64,000 nucleotides of DNA. Source: Antarctobacter albus. GTDB taxonomy: Bacteria > Pseudomonadota > Alphaproteobacteria > Rhodobacterales > Rhodobacteraceae. Position 1 is the first letter of the stretch. Each line of letters opens with the position of its first letter. The DNA lies in assembly GCF_900101505.1 (NCBI RefSeq), contig NZ_FMZI01000019.1, forward strand, positions 1 through 64,000, in the 5' to 3' direction. Made by a program: the position numbers and the translations under genes. Shown piece after piece: positions 26,492 through 35,992 of this stretch. The notes beneath the pieces were generated by a model that worked only from the letters and a program-made list of their open reading frames with translations, did no database searches and was not told the DNA's origin.

Positions 26492-27367
26492 ATGCCCGCC
26501 AAGCGTCTCGAAGCGCGCATCGCGCACCGCTACGGCGGTTTGAGCCACAAGTTGAGAGAGGCGGCGGACTACGTCATCGCCCATCCCGTCGAGGTGGCCA
26601 CCCGGTCGCTGCGGTCGGTCTCGGCGGCCAGCGCGGTGTCTCCGGCCACCTTTTCGCGGCTGGCGCGGGCGCTGGATTTCACCAGCTACGAAGAGCTGCG
26701 CGAACTGTCCCGTCAGGCCATCGGCGATCAGGTGGTGTCCTTTGCCGAAAAAGCGACGCAGTTGCAGACCCCCGGCGAAGAAGACTCCTCGATGCTGGAC
26801 CGGCAGGCGGGGGCCTGCATGTCGAACATCGCCAGCCTGGCCCAGGGGATCGACCGCGAACGCCTGCAAGAGGCGGTGAACGCCCTGGCCCGGGCGCGCC
26901 GCGTCACCGTTTTCGGCGCTTTCGCCTCGCACGGGATCGCCGAGCACCTCGCCTACCTGGCCAATTATTTCCAGTCCGACTGGACCGTCCTGTCGCGCGC
27001 GGGCAGCGCGCTTTCGGCGGCGATCGGACTGTTGCAACCGGGCGATGTCTTCCTGGTCATCACCAAGACCCCCTATGCCCGACGCGCCGTCCTTGCCACG
27101 CAGATGGCACGCGAAAGCGGCGCAACCACGATCGTTCTGACCGACACCCACGCAAGCCCGGCATTGATGCATGCCGACCTCGGCTTTTGCGTGCCGTCGG
27201 ACAGCCCGCAGTTCTTTTCCTCTTACGTGGCGACACTTGCGCTCATGGAAACTCTGGTTGCGATGCTCGTCGCGCAGTCCGAAGATGACATAGGCGAAAA
27301 GATTCGCCTGGTAGAGGAAAGAAACCGACGCCTGGGAGATTTCTGGGCGGATGAGACCTCACCATAA
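26492..27367 (+). CDS. MurR/RpiR-family transcriptional regulator
   Basis: 291 residues. The N-terminal helix-turn-helix (AVSPATFSRLARALDF, about residues 47-65) belongs to the RpiR family; the C-terminal SIS domain begins around VTVFGAFASHGIAEHLAYLA. RpiR proteins usually sense phosphorylated sugars, but members also control other catabolic genes. It stands between the aminotransferase/BKACE pair and the TRAP transporter, 20 bases upstream of the latter, so it is the likely regulator of both arms through the ACATATG palindromes. Confidence 0.92.
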   Translation: MPAKRLEARIAHRYGGLSHKLREAADYVIAHPVEVATRSLRSVSAASAVSPATFSRLARALDFTSYEELRELSRQAIGDQVVSFAEKATQLQTPGEEDSSMLDRQAGACMSNIASLAQGIDRERLQEAVNALARARRVTVFGAFASHGIAEHLAYLANYFQSDWTVLSRAGSALSAAIGLLQPGDVFLVITKTPYARRAVLATQMARESGATTIVLTDTHASPALMHADLGFCVPSDSPQFFSSYVATLALMETLVAMLVAQSEDDIGEKIRLVEERNRRLGDFWADETSP

Positions 27368-27386
27368 CGACAACAGGAGAGAAGTT

Positions 27387-28352
27387 ATGTTCGATAATGT
27401 GAAACTCGGTGCCGTCGTGGCCCTGGGTGTGGCGTGCGCGGCACCGATGGCTTCGGCGCAGGAGTTCATCTCGATCGGCACCGGCGGTGTGACCGGGGTC
27501 TACTATCCCACCGGCGGCGCGATCTGCCGCCTCGTCAACAAGTCCCGCAAGGAGCACGGCATCCGCTGTGCGGTCGAATCCACCGGCGGGTCCGTCTACA
27601 ACATCAACACCATCAAGGCCGGCGAGCTGGAATTCGGCGTCGCGCAGTCCGACTGGCAGTACCATGCCTACAACGGCACCTCGACCTTCTCCGACAACCC
27701 CTTCCCCGAAATCCGCGCGGTGTTCTCGGTCCACCCCGAGCCCTTCACCCTGCTGGTTCGCGGCGACAGCGGCATCACCGGGTTCGAGGGCCTCGCGGGC
27801 AAGCGCGTGAACGTCGGCAACCCCGGTTCGGGCCAGCGCGCCACGATGGAAGTGGTCATGGAAGCCTTCGGCATGACGATGGACGATTTCGCCCTTGCGA
27901 CCGAGTACAAGGGCTCGGAAATGGCCAAGCAGCTTTGCGACGGCAACATCGACGCGATGATCTACACCATCGGCCACCCGGCCGCCGCCATCAAGGAAGC
28001 GGCCACCACCTGCGACGTGCAGGTGATCGACGTCGTGGGTGAACCGATCGACAAGCTGGTCGGCGACAACCCCTACTACCGTGTGGCCACGATCCCGGCC
28101 GGCATGTACGACGGCACCGATTCGGACGTGACCACCTTTGGCGTGGGCGCGACCTTCGTCACCTCCGCGGACATTTCCGAGGACGTGGTCTACGTCGTGG
28201 CCAAGGCGGTGATGGAAAACATCGACGACTTCCGCCAGCTGCACCCGGCCTTCGCCAACCTCGACCCGGCACAGATGGTCAAGGACGGCCTCAGCGCACC
28301 GCTGCACCCGGGCGCCGAGAAAGCCTACAAGGAACTGGGCCTGATCGAGTAA
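27387..28352 (+). CDS. TAXI-family TRAP transporter solute-binding protein
   Basis: 321 residues. A Sec signal peptide (first 24 residues, ending PMASAQE) is followed by the TAXI fold: FISIGTGGVTGVYYPTGGAICRLVN and VESTGGSVYNINTIKAGELEFGVAQSDWQYHAYNG. Such periplasmic proteins capture an organic anion or amino acid for the membrane permease. The ATG at 27387 has AGGAGAGA upstream and follows rpiR by 19 bases. It is separated from the permease gene by a strong hairpin with a T-run, which would give more binding protein than permease. Confidence 0.94.
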   Translation: MFDNVKLGAVVALGVACAAPMASAQEFISIGTGGVTGVYYPTGGAICRLVNKSRKEHGIRCAVESTGGSVYNINTIKAGELEFGVAQSDWQYHAYNGTSTFSDNPFPEIRAVFSVHPEPFTLLVRGDSGITGFEGLAGKRVNVGNPGSGQRATMEVVMEAFGMTMDDFALATEYKGSEMAKQLCDGNIDAMIYTIGHPAAAIKEAATTCDVQVIDVVGEPIDKLVGDNPYYRVATIPAGMYDGTDSDVTTFGVGATFVTSADISEDVVYVVAKAVMENIDDFRQLHPAFANLDPAQMVKDGLSAPLHPGAEKAYKELGLIE

Positions 28353-28366
28353 TCCTCGGGCCACGG

Positions 28367-28397
28367 ACGGCGGCAGGGCAGACCTGCCGCCGTTTTT
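28367..28397 (+). terminator. Terminator/attenuator between TRAP binding protein and permease
   Basis: Perfect 11-bp GC-rich inverted repeat (28367-28377 with 28383-28393), 5-base loop, ending in a run of five T. It lies 15 bases after the binding-protein stop. Partial termination here would set the ratio of binding protein to permease. Confidence 0.85.
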
Positions 28398-28586
28398 CCT
28401 TGGCAGGACAAATTTCTTCGAAGAGATTTGAGAGACGCCCAAAGCGTTTTCCGGCGACCGCGACGCGGCGCCACGATCCGATCCACGGACGCGCCCGCAC
28501 CCGGGCGCGCACGATCCAATGTCTTCGAAGGCATTTGCAGGGCATCCCGAACCGCCCGCGACAAAGAAAAAACACAGGGGGACATC
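28398..28586 (+). other. Structured leader of the TRAP permease gene
   Basis: 189 bases with no credible gene. They contain two dyads sharing CTTCGAAG (28411-28428, a near-perfect 18-bp palindrome, and 28520-28533), and a 7-bp GC hairpin (28491-28497 with 28502-28508). They may be protein-binding sites or mRNA structure. A ribosome site precedes the permease ATG. Confidence 0.4.
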
Positions 28587-31205
28587 ATGGCCGATCCACA
28601 GGCTCAGGACCGCAGCGCCGACGACATGGTCGCCGAAGCGGATACCGGCGCGCGCAACCCGCAGGCCAGATGGCAGGCACAGCTGATCATCGGCACCTGC
28701 ATCGTCTGGTCGCTGTTCCAGCTCTACATCGCATCGCGGGTGCCCAGCATGCTGGCCACGACCACCGGCATCAGCTTTTTCGCGAATGTCGTGGCGCAGG
28801 CGCGTTTCGTGCACCTCGCCTTTGCCATCGCCCTGGCGACAATGGCCTTTCCGCTGACGAAATCCGCCCCGCGCGACCGCATCCCGGCCTATGACTGGGC
28901 GCTGCTGATCCTGGGCGTCTCGGCCTGTCTCTATCTTGTGGCCTTCCGCTTTCAGATCGCCGACCGGCCCGGGCTTTGGAACACCTCCGACATCGTGATG
29001 TCGGCCATCGGCATGGTGGTCCTGATGATATCGGTCTACCGATCCCTGGGCCTGCCACTGGTCATCATCGCCTCCTGTTTCGTGCTCTTCGCCTTCTTCG
29101 GCGGCTATTCGGAATGGGCGCGAAACATCACCAACTACGGCGGCGCCTCGCTGTCCAAGGCCCTGGGCCACTACTGGATGCAGACCGAGGGGGTCTTTGG
29201 CGTGGCGCTGGGCGTCTCGACAACGATGATCTTCCTCTTCGTGCTGTTCGGCGCCCTGCTTGACCGCGCGGGCGGCGGCAACTGGTTCATCCGGGTGGCC
29301 ATCGCGCTGCTGGGCGCGCTGCGCGGCGGCCCGGCCAAGGCCTCGGTCCTGTCCTCGATGCTGACCGGCATGATTTCCGGCTCTTCGATCGCCAACACGG
29401 TGACGACGGGCACCTTCACCATCCCGCTGATGAAGCGCATCGGCTTTCCGGCGGAAAAGGCCGGCGCGGTCGAGGTGGCCAGCTCCACCAACGGCCAACT
29501 GACCCCGCCCGTCATGGGCGCCGCCGCCTTCCTGATGGTGGAATACGTCAACATTCCCTACATCGACGTGGTCAAGCACGCCTTCCTGCCAGCGGTGATC
29601 TCCTACATCGCGCTGCTCTATATCGTGCACCTTGAGTCGCTCAAGATGGGCCTCAGGGGGCTGGAGAAGCCGGGCCGCAAGATCGGCGTCCTGATGATCC
29701 TGATCCTTTTCCTGTCCGGCTTCATCTTCCTCGGGATCTGCGCCTTCCTGATGATCGGCCTGCGCGGCATCCTCGACCCGATCATGGGCGATTCCATCTA
29801 CGCGGCGGTGGCCCTGGTCGGCGTGCTCTACGTCGCGCTGGTCTGGCTGTCCGCGCGCTATCCCGACATCGAGGAGGACACCGAGGGCGAACCCACGGCG
29901 CCCCGCCTGACACCCACCCTGATCGGCGGTCTCTACTTCTCGGTGCCGATCTTCATCCTGGTGTGGAACCTGATGGTCCGGACCGAGAACCTCGACCGGC
30001 TCTCGCCCGCGCTGTCGGCCTTCTGGGCAACGATCTTCATGATCATCATCGCCCTGACCCACCGCCCGCTCAAGGCCTTCTTCCGCGGTGAGGGCCATGT
30101 GGCCGAGGCCCTGGCCGGCTGGACCGACTTCGTACAGGGCCTGATCCTGGGCGCGCGCAACATGATCGGCATCGGCGTCGCCACCGGGGCCGCCGGCATC
30201 ATCGTCGGCACCATCAGCCTGACCGGCGCCCACCAGGTCATCGGCCAGGTGATCGAGGTGATCTCGGGCGGCAACCTGATGGTCCTGCTGATCCTCGTGG
30301 CCATCCTCTCGCTGATCCTTGGGATGGGCCTGCCGACGACGGCCAACTACATCGTCGTCAGCTCGCTCATGGCGCCGGTCATCGTCAGCGTCGGCGCGCA
30401 GGCGGGGCTGATCGTGCCGTTGATCGCGGTGCACATGTTCGTCTTCTATTTCGGCATCCTCGCGGATGACACGCCACCGGTGGGCCTTGCGGCCTACGCG
30501 GCGGCGGCGATCTCGCGCGGGGACCCGATCAAGACAGGTGTCCAGGGCTTTGCCTACGACATCCGGACGGCGCTGCTGCCCTTCCTCTTCATCTTCAACA
30601 CCGACCTGTTGCTGATCGACGTGGGACTGTTCAAGGCGATCTTCGTCTTCTTCATATCACTGACGGCGATGTTGCTGTTTGCCGCTGCGACGCAGGGCTA
30701 TTTCATCGCCAAGTCGAAGCTGTGGGAGACGGCGGTCCTGCTGCTGATCGCCTTCATGCTGTTCCGCCCCGGCTACTTCCTCGACCAGGTGAGCGAGAAG
30801 TACAACAGCGCCGAGGGACCGGCCGCGCTGGCGCTCATGGCCGACGTGCCAGAGGGCAAGGACGTGCGGATCACCGTCGAAGGCCCGGATTTCGACACTT
30901 TCGAAGTCAGGCCCGTGACCATCGTCCTGCCCTCTGCCGGGGCCGAGACGCTGGACGCACAGGGCCTCGTGGTCAACGAGGAGGACGGCAAACTGCTGCT
31001 GGACGAACCCTTTGGCGGGCCGGACCTGATCCAGCCGGTCAGCGGGCAGGAGTTCGACTATTACGCCGACGATCCCGTCCAGATCACCCGGGTCGAGATC
31101 GAGAACGAGCGCATGCCCAAGGAGATCTTCTTCATCCCGGCACTGCTGCTCCTGGCGGGCATCGTCCTGGTGCAGCGCCGCCGTGCCACCCAGGCCCCGT
31201 TCTGA
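28587..31205 (+). CDS. TRAP transporter permease, fused small and large subunits (TAXI type)
   Basis: 872-residue polytopic membrane protein combining the DctQ-like and DctM-like parts, as in TAXI-TRAP systems. Conserved blocks include SSMLTGMISGSSIANTVTTGTFTIPLMK, GQLTPPVMGAAAFLM, LILGMGLPTTANYIV and FYFGILADDTPPVGLAAYAA. The C-terminal 170 or so residues after the last helices form a soluble extension of the DUF3394 kind. The ATG at 28587 is fixed by the start of similarity and by a GGGGGA site. It imports the ligand of the upstream binding protein, driven by an ion gradient. Confidence 0.94.
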   Translation: MADPQAQDRSADDMVAEADTGARNPQARWQAQLIIGTCIVWSLFQLYIASRVPSMLATTTGISFFANVVAQARFVHLAFAIALATMAFPLTKSAPRDRIPAYDWALLILGVSACLYLVAFRFQIADRPGLWNTSDIVMSAIGMVVLMISVYRSLGLPLVIIASCFVLFAFFGGYSEWARNITNYGGASLSKALGHYWMQTEGVFGVALGVSTTMIFLFVLFGALLDRAGGGNWFIRVAIALLGALRGGPAKASVLSSMLTGMISGSSIANTVTTGTFTIPLMKRIGFPAEKAGAVEVASSTNGQLTPPVMGAAAFLMVEYVNIPYIDVVKHAFLPAVISYIALLYIVHLESLKMGLRGLEKPGRKIGVLMILILFLSGFIFLGICAFLMIGLRGILDPIMGDSIYAAVALVGVLYVALVWLSARYPDIEEDTEGEPTAPRLTPTLIGGLYFSVPIFILVWNLMVRTENLDRLSPALSAFWATIFMIIIALTHRPLKAFFRGEGHVAEALAGWTDFVQGLILGARNMIGIGVATGAAGIIVGTISLTGAHQVIGQVIEVISGGNLMVLLILVAILSLILGMGLPTTANYIVVSSLMAPVIVSVGAQAGLIVPLIAVHMFVFYFGILADDTPPVGLAAYAAAAISRGDPIKTGVQGFAYDIRTALLPFLFIFNTDLLLIDVGLFKAIFVFFISLTAMLLFAAATQGYFIAKSKLWETAVLLLIAFMLFRPGYFLDQVSEKYNSAEGPAALALMADVPEGKDVRITVEGPDFDTFEVRPVTIVLPSAGAETLDAQGLVVNEEDGKLLLDEPFGGPDLIQPVSGQEFDYYADDPVQITRVEIENERMPKEIFFIPALLLLAGIVLVQRRRATQAPF

Positions 31206-31228
31206 GCGGCTCAAAGAGGAGAGACGAG

Positions 31229-31648
31229 ATGTACAGCAAGATCCTTCTCGCGGTCGACCTGAACGACACCAGCGGCGCCGCGCGCATCGCCGAGTACGGC
31301 GGCAAGCTGGCCCGCATGTGCGGGGCAGAGGTGCATGTGGTCAGCGTGGTTCCGGCGATGGGCTTCGCCCTCGTCGGCTCCGCCTTCGGCGGCGATTTCG
31401 CCGGTACGATGATGGAGGAAACCCGCACCAACATGCACAAGTGGATCGACGAGGTGCTGGGGATCGAGGCCCATGTGCACGTCGACCAGGGCACGGTCTA
31501 CGACAAGATCATCCGCACCGCCGAAGACATCGGTGCCGAGGCGATCGTCGTCGGGGCACATCGTCCCGAATTGCGCGACTACCTGGTCGGCCCGAATGCC
31601 GCGCGGGTGGTCCGCCACGCAAAACAGTCGGTCCTGGTGGTACGCTGA
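31229..31648 (+). CDS. Universal stress protein (UspA family)
   Basis: 139 residues, single Usp domain: it starts MYSKILLAVDLNDTSGAARIAEY and ends with AEAIVVGAHRPELRDYLVGPNAARVVRHAKQSVLVV, the nucleotide-binding part of the fold. A GAGGAGAG ribosome site precedes the ATG at 31229. It lies 23 bases behind the permease gene and before a terminator, so it is the last gene of the TRAP operon. Usp genes are frequent partners of TRAP transporters (the TeaD protein of the ectoine system is the known example, where it modulates uptake). Confidence 0.92.
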   Translation: MYSKILLAVDLNDTSGAARIAEYGGKLARMCGAEVHVVSVVPAMGFALVGSAFGGDFAGTMMEETRTNMHKWIDEVLGIEAHVHVDQGTVYDKIIRTAEDIGAEAIVVGAHRPELRDYLVGPNAARVVRHAKQSVLVVR

Positions 31649-31670
31649 AAACTCCATAGGTTCGATCAAG

Positions 31671-31703
31671 ACGGCCCCGGTCCCCAAGGATCGGGGCCGT
31701 TTG
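31671..31703 (+). terminator. Terminator after the TRAP operon
   Basis: Inverted repeat acggccccg/cggggccgt (31671-31679 with 31692-31700), extendable by three more pairs, including one G-T, to leave a 6-base loop, followed by TTTG. It lies 22 bases after the universal stress protein stop. The remaining bases to 31930 show no gene. Confidence 0.75.
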
Positions 31704-31930
31704 CATTTCGCCCCATTGCAGGACCAGAGAAGATCCGTCACCCAGCCTGTTCTCCGGAGCCCTCCCGCGCCCCGGCTCAGGCCCTCGAAAAGCGAGGGAG
31801 GGACTGCGGATCAGGCGATGCTTGTTCCCTGGTGACTCCCGAAGCCGGCAACAGGCGCAGCCTGTTCACAGGGTCGGCGGGCGGGCGTCTTTGCGGCAAA
31901 GCCGCAAACAGTCCCGTCCCGGCGCCCCCT

Positions 31931-34900
31931 TCAGTAGTCGCGTTCGAAAAACACGCCCAGCCCGCTCGACCCGTCGGATCCCAGGCGCCCGCGCACCGTC
32001 ACGTTGGAATTGACGTTCAGGTTCAGGTTGATCTCGGTCTTGCCCTTGGCGTCGACACTGACATCGCTGTAGATGTTCTCGCCCAGGTAGGCGCCAACGC
32101 GCGCGCGGGCTGTACCGTCATCGCTGGTTCCCACGTCAAGGTCCGCCACCCCCAGGCCGCTGCGCAGGGATTCCGTGAGCCCCAGACCGCCACGGCCGGA
32201 CAGTGTCCGGATCGCCGAGGCCAGTTGAACCGCCTGCAAGGCAGACAGCTCTGTTACCGATCGGCCAAAGAGGAAAAAGGACATGGCCTCATCCTGAGGC
32301 AACTCGGGCATGGACCCCACGCGCAACTCGGGTGACGAGGCGGGCCCCTCGATGGTGATGGTGATATCCGTGTCCTCGACGCGCGTGGTCGCGACGAAGC
32401 GGACCACCGGGTCAAAGCTGCCGCGCAGGAAGACCGCGCCCTCGGTCAGGTCCAGGCGGCGGCCCAACAGGTCCAGCCGGCCCCGGATCAGGTCGAATTG
32501 CCCGGCCGGAACGATGTCGGAGGTGGTGCCGTTCAGGCGCAGGCTACCACCCAATTCCGCGTCCAGCCCCCTGCCCCGCACAAAGATCCGGTTCTCCGCC
32601 CGGACGGTCACGTCCAGCGGGAAGGCCGGCAGCGGCGCCCCGGCAGCCTGCGCGCTGCGGTCCATGCCCGCGTAGCGCAGGGTTACGGCCACGTCGCCTG
32701 GCATGCCCCGGTGTTCCAATCCGTCCAGCGCCGCATAGCTGGCGCCGATGTTCGGGATCCGAGCCTCGACCTCGCCCAGGTCGATGGTGCCCGAGATCCG
32801 TGCACCGCCCGTCAGGGGGCCTTCGATCCGGATGCGCCCGTTTGCCGTGGTCTCGAACAGGTCCGGTTGGCGCACGACCGCGCTTTGCAGGCGCAGGACC
32901 AGCCCCGCGTTGAACGGTGCCGCGAGGGTGACCGGGCCTTCCAGCGACACCCGCCCGCCGCTGTCGAGGGCACCGGCCATAGACACCTCGGCACCGCCGC
33001 CGGACAGGCGGATCTGCCCACCCAGTCCGCTCAGAACGATGTTCTGCGCCGGCGCAGCAAAGCGGGCGCCATCGGTCGAGATCGTTCCCGAGACGGAGGA
33101 GAGCGCCGGCGGTCCGGACAGGCCCAGGTCGAAGCGCGCGATGCCGCTGACCACCTGCGGCGCCAGCCGACCGTTGGCCAGGGCCAGCGGCGCCGAGCCT
33201 GTCAGCGCCACGTCTAGGCGGCTGAAGTCGGCAGCGGCGGAGCCGCGCAGACGCGCGCCGATGCCCGCCGGGCCGGTTCCGTCCAGGGACAGTTGCCAGG
33301 GTCCGCCGCTGCGTCGGGCACTGCCCGTGACCTGTGCCGTGCCGGGCAGATCCGGCACGATCTGGCCAAGGTTGGCCAGCGCCAGAACCAGGTTCAGATC
33401 CGCCGCTTCGCCAGGGCCATAGCTGCCGGTTACCCTTCCGTCGATGCCGCTGGCATCCAGCATCGCCTGGCCGATCCGATAAGCGCCGCTGTCCAGCCGC
33501 TCAACCTGCAAGTCCAGCCGGGAATTGCCCGCCAGCAGCGGGTCGACCGTCGGATTGCCGATGCCAAGCCCCTGCCCCCGCACAACCGCCGTCAGGTTCA
33601 GCGGACCGTCCAGCACGCCGCCCGATGCCTCGGCCTCGATCTGGGCCGCGCCGCGCAGGTTCTGGCCTGTCAGCCGCGACAGGGGTGACAGCGAGGCCGC
33701 GCTGGCCGTCAGCTGCCCGTCCACTTCCGGGCCATAGGTCCCGGCCGGGTCCACCGTGCCGGTGAACCGTGCATTCACAACCCCGTCCAGACGCAACGGG
33801 TCAAAGCGGATCGCCCCGTTTCCGCTGCGCGTGGCCTTGACGCTCAACGCGGTGCGGCCGACCAGCAACGGGTCGATCTCCGGCAGGCCCAGTCGGACGT
33901 CGGTCACGCGTCCTTCGGCGCTGACATCGAAATCGGCCCCGTCCAGGCCGCCCCTGCCGGTCACGGTCAGCTCGGCGCTGCCGCCCAGTCGACGGCCCGC
34001 CAGCCCGGAAAAGGCCGACAGGCGGGTCAGCGTCGCTTCGAGCCGCCCGTCGGCAAGCGGCACATCGGGGCCAAGATCCACCGTCCCGGCATAGTTCAGC
34101 CGTCCGGCCCGGGCCAGGTCGCCTTCGGCCCCCAGCGTCCAGACGTCGCCGGCCTGGTCGGCGCGCAGCACCAGCGTGGTGGGGCCGTTCAATTCGGGCA
34201 GGACAAGCGCGGTTTCACGAATGCGCGCCTCGGCCCGCAGGCTGCTGGCCCCCGTGGCCAGCGTCCCGCCGCCCTCAATCCGCGCCTCGGGCGTGACCAG
34301 CAGGAGTTTCTCGGCCCTCAGACCGGCCTCGTCGCGCACCGCTTCGACCTGCAGGCTGCCGACGCCCGCGATCAACGGATCGACCTGCGCGATGCCCGTC
34401 GCCAGGCCGCGCGTGGTGCCGTCGAGAACAAGGTCGAAACCGCCGGTGACCGGGGCGACCTCGCCCCGGATGGTCAGGTTGGCAGCGCCTTCCAGCGCCA
34501 CGCCCGCCAGCGCGGCAAAGCGCGACAGGTCCTCGGCCGACAACCGCAGATCGGGGGTGACACGCGGGTTCAGTGTCTCGGCATCGGTAAAGGTCAGGAC
34601 ACCGGTCAGGCCGTAATCGGCCCCAGACAGGTCCAGCCCGCGAAGATAGAACGGCGCACTGGGCTCCCAGTCGATGGAGAGCGCACCGCGCAATGCCGTG
34701 CCCACGGCCTCGGCCAGGGCCGGATCGGCCAGGGCCAAGCCGCCCGCGGCCAGCATCAGGTCGCCGGTCACACGGGGCGCATCGCGGTCGATCTCTCCCA
34801 CGCCGCTCAGCAACAGGCGATCCGCCTGCCCCGCTGCGGTGGTGATCCGGTCGGATTGCAGGCGCAGCGCCCAGCCATTGCCCTGCGAAGCGTCAAAGGA

Positions 34901-35992
34901 GCCTTTCAGCGTGACGCCGGTGACATAGACCTCCTGCCCCGGCAGCGGCAGCAGCACCTCGTCGCCTTCGGGCGGCGTGATCTGCCCTTCGAGCGACAAC
35001 CGCTCTGGCCAGCCATCGCCATTGATGGAAGCGGAGCCGGTCAACAGCAGCGCCTCGGCGCTCAGCCGCAGGTCCTGCAGGGCGATGGCGCCGTCCGCGC
35101 TGCGCGTCGCCTCGGCCTTGAGCGCGATGTCATCGCCCAGGAACTCGCGGTAGGCGGGCGCCAGCAACGGCGCCAGGTCCCCGCCGATGTCCAGCGAGAC
35201 GCGTTGTGTCTCGGTATCGCCATCGGCCCGCAGGATCACCTGCCCCGCCAGCCGTTCGACACCATCGGTCGAAAGCCGCAGGCTCGCTTCGAAATCGTCG
35301 ATGGGCGCGTCGCCGGTCAGGCTGAGCGCAACGGCAGGCTCGCCTTCAAGGCCCAGCGCGCGCGCCGCGAGCCCGCCAGCCGGTTCCTCGAAACTGGTGT
35401 CCAGCGTCAGCACGCGGCTGGTGTTCGAATAGGCCCCCGAGAGGTGCAGGTTGCCACCCTTGTCCAGGCGCTGAACCTGCAGTTCCGCGTTGCCGTCCCC
35501 GCCCGACAACCGGGCATTGCCGGTGACGCGCAGCACCAGGTTCTCGGTGGCGACGGGCGCGCCAAGCGCCACTTCGCGCAGATCCAGCTGTGCGAGGTTC
35601 AGGGACACCGGCAGTTCGGGCAGTTGAAAGGCGCTGCGGGCCTCCGGGGCGGGCGGCGCGTCGCTGGCCAAAGGTACCGGCAGGCGCGGCATGTCGATCC
35701 GGCCCACGGTGATCTCGTCGATTTCGACCGCACCGCGCACCAGGGCGGTGCGCGTCCAGGTCATGGCCACGTCGGTGGCGGTCAGCCAGACGCCATCCTC
35801 ATCGGCAATGGTGATCCGGTCGATCGTCGCGCGCGAACTCAGCGCCCCGGCAAAGCCCTCGATCCGCACGTCGCGGCCCGCGTCCGACAACGCGTCCTCA
35901 AGCAGCCCCTGGATATAGCCGCGGTCGTCAGTCTGTGCCAAAGCCGCCAGCGGCCAGAGCACCAGCACCAGGAAAACCCTCAAAAGTCGCAT
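31931..35992 (-). CDS. tamB: TamB-like translocation and assembly module protein
   Basis: 1353-residue inner-membrane-anchored periplasmic protein with an N-terminal signal/anchor (MRLLRVFLVLVLWPLAALA), a long repetitive beta-strand body, and the C-terminal TamB (DUF490) domain ending GLGVFFERDY. It forms the TAM complex with TamA, which helps insert autotransporter-type and other outer-membrane proteins; members of this group also appear to move phospholipids to the outer membrane. The ATG overlaps the tamA stop by one base (TGATG), so translation is coupled. Confidence 0.92.
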   Translation of the reverse strand: MRLLRVFLVLVLWPLAALAQTDDRGYIQGLLEDALSDAGRDVRIEGFAGALSSRATIDRITIADEDGVWLTATDVAMTWTRTALVRGAVEIDEITVGRIDMPRLPVPLASDAPPAPEARSAFQLPELPVSLNLAQLDLREVALGAPVATENLVLRVTGNARLSGGDGNAELQVQRLDKGGNLHLSGAYSNTSRVLTLDTSFEEPAGGLAARALGLEGEPAVALSLTGDAPIDDFEASLRLSTDGVERLAGQVILRADGDTETQRVSLDIGGDLAPLLAPAYREFLGDDIALKAEATRSADGAIALQDLRLSAEALLLTGSASINGDGWPERLSLEGQITPPEGDEVLLPLPGQEVYVTGVTLKGSFDASQGNGWALRLQSDRITTAAGQADRLLLSGVGEIDRDAPRVTGDLMLAAGGLALADPALAEAVGTALRGALSIDWEPSAPFYLRGLDLSGADYGLTGVLTFTDAETLNPRVTPDLRLSAEDLSRFAALAGVALEGAANLTIRGEVAPVTGGFDLVLDGTTRGLATGIAQVDPLIAGVGSLQVEAVRDEAGLRAEKLLLVTPEARIEGGGTLATGASSLRAEARIRETALVLPELNGPTTLVLRADQAGDVWTLGAEGDLARAGRLNYAGTVDLGPDVPLADGRLEATLTRLSAFSGLAGRRLGGSAELTVTGRGGLDGADFDVSAEGRVTDVRLGLPEIDPLLVGRTALSVKATRSGNGAIRFDPLRLDGVVNARFTGTVDPAGTYGPEVDGQLTASAASLSPLSRLTGQNLRGAAQIEAEASGGVLDGPLNLTAVVRGQGLGIGNPTVDPLLAGNSRLDLQVERLDSGAYRIGQAMLDASGIDGRVTGSYGPGEAADLNLVLALANLGQIVPDLPGTAQVTGSARRSGGPWQLSLDGTGPAGIGARLRGSAAADFSRLDVALTGSAPLALANGRLAPQVVSGIARFDLGLSGPPALSSVSGTISTDGARFAAPAQNIVLSGLGGQIRLSGGGAEVSMAGALDSGGRVSLEGPVTLAAPFNAGLVLRLQSAVVRQPDLFETTANGRIRIEGPLTGGARISGTIDLGEVEARIPNIGASYAALDGLEHRGMPGDVAVTLRYAGMDRSAQAAGAPLPAFPLDVTVRAENRIFVRGRGLDAELGGSLRLNGTTSDIVPAGQFDLIRGRLDLLGRRLDLTEGAVFLRGSFDPVVRFVATTRVEDTDITITIEGPASSPELRVGSMPELPQDEAMSFFLFGRSVTELSALQAVQLASAIRTLSGRGGLGLTESLRSGLGVADLDVGTSDDGTARARVGAYLGENIYSDVSVDAKGKTEINLNLNVNSNVTVRGRLGSDGSSGLGVFFERDY

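Noticed and set aside
27243-30434. Open frame of more than 1000 codons on the minus strand opposite the TRAP genes
   Set aside because: It is antisense to a well-recognised transporter, its composition is His/Asp/Gly/Arg-rich as expected of a shadow frame in GC-rich DNA, and it has no domain signature.
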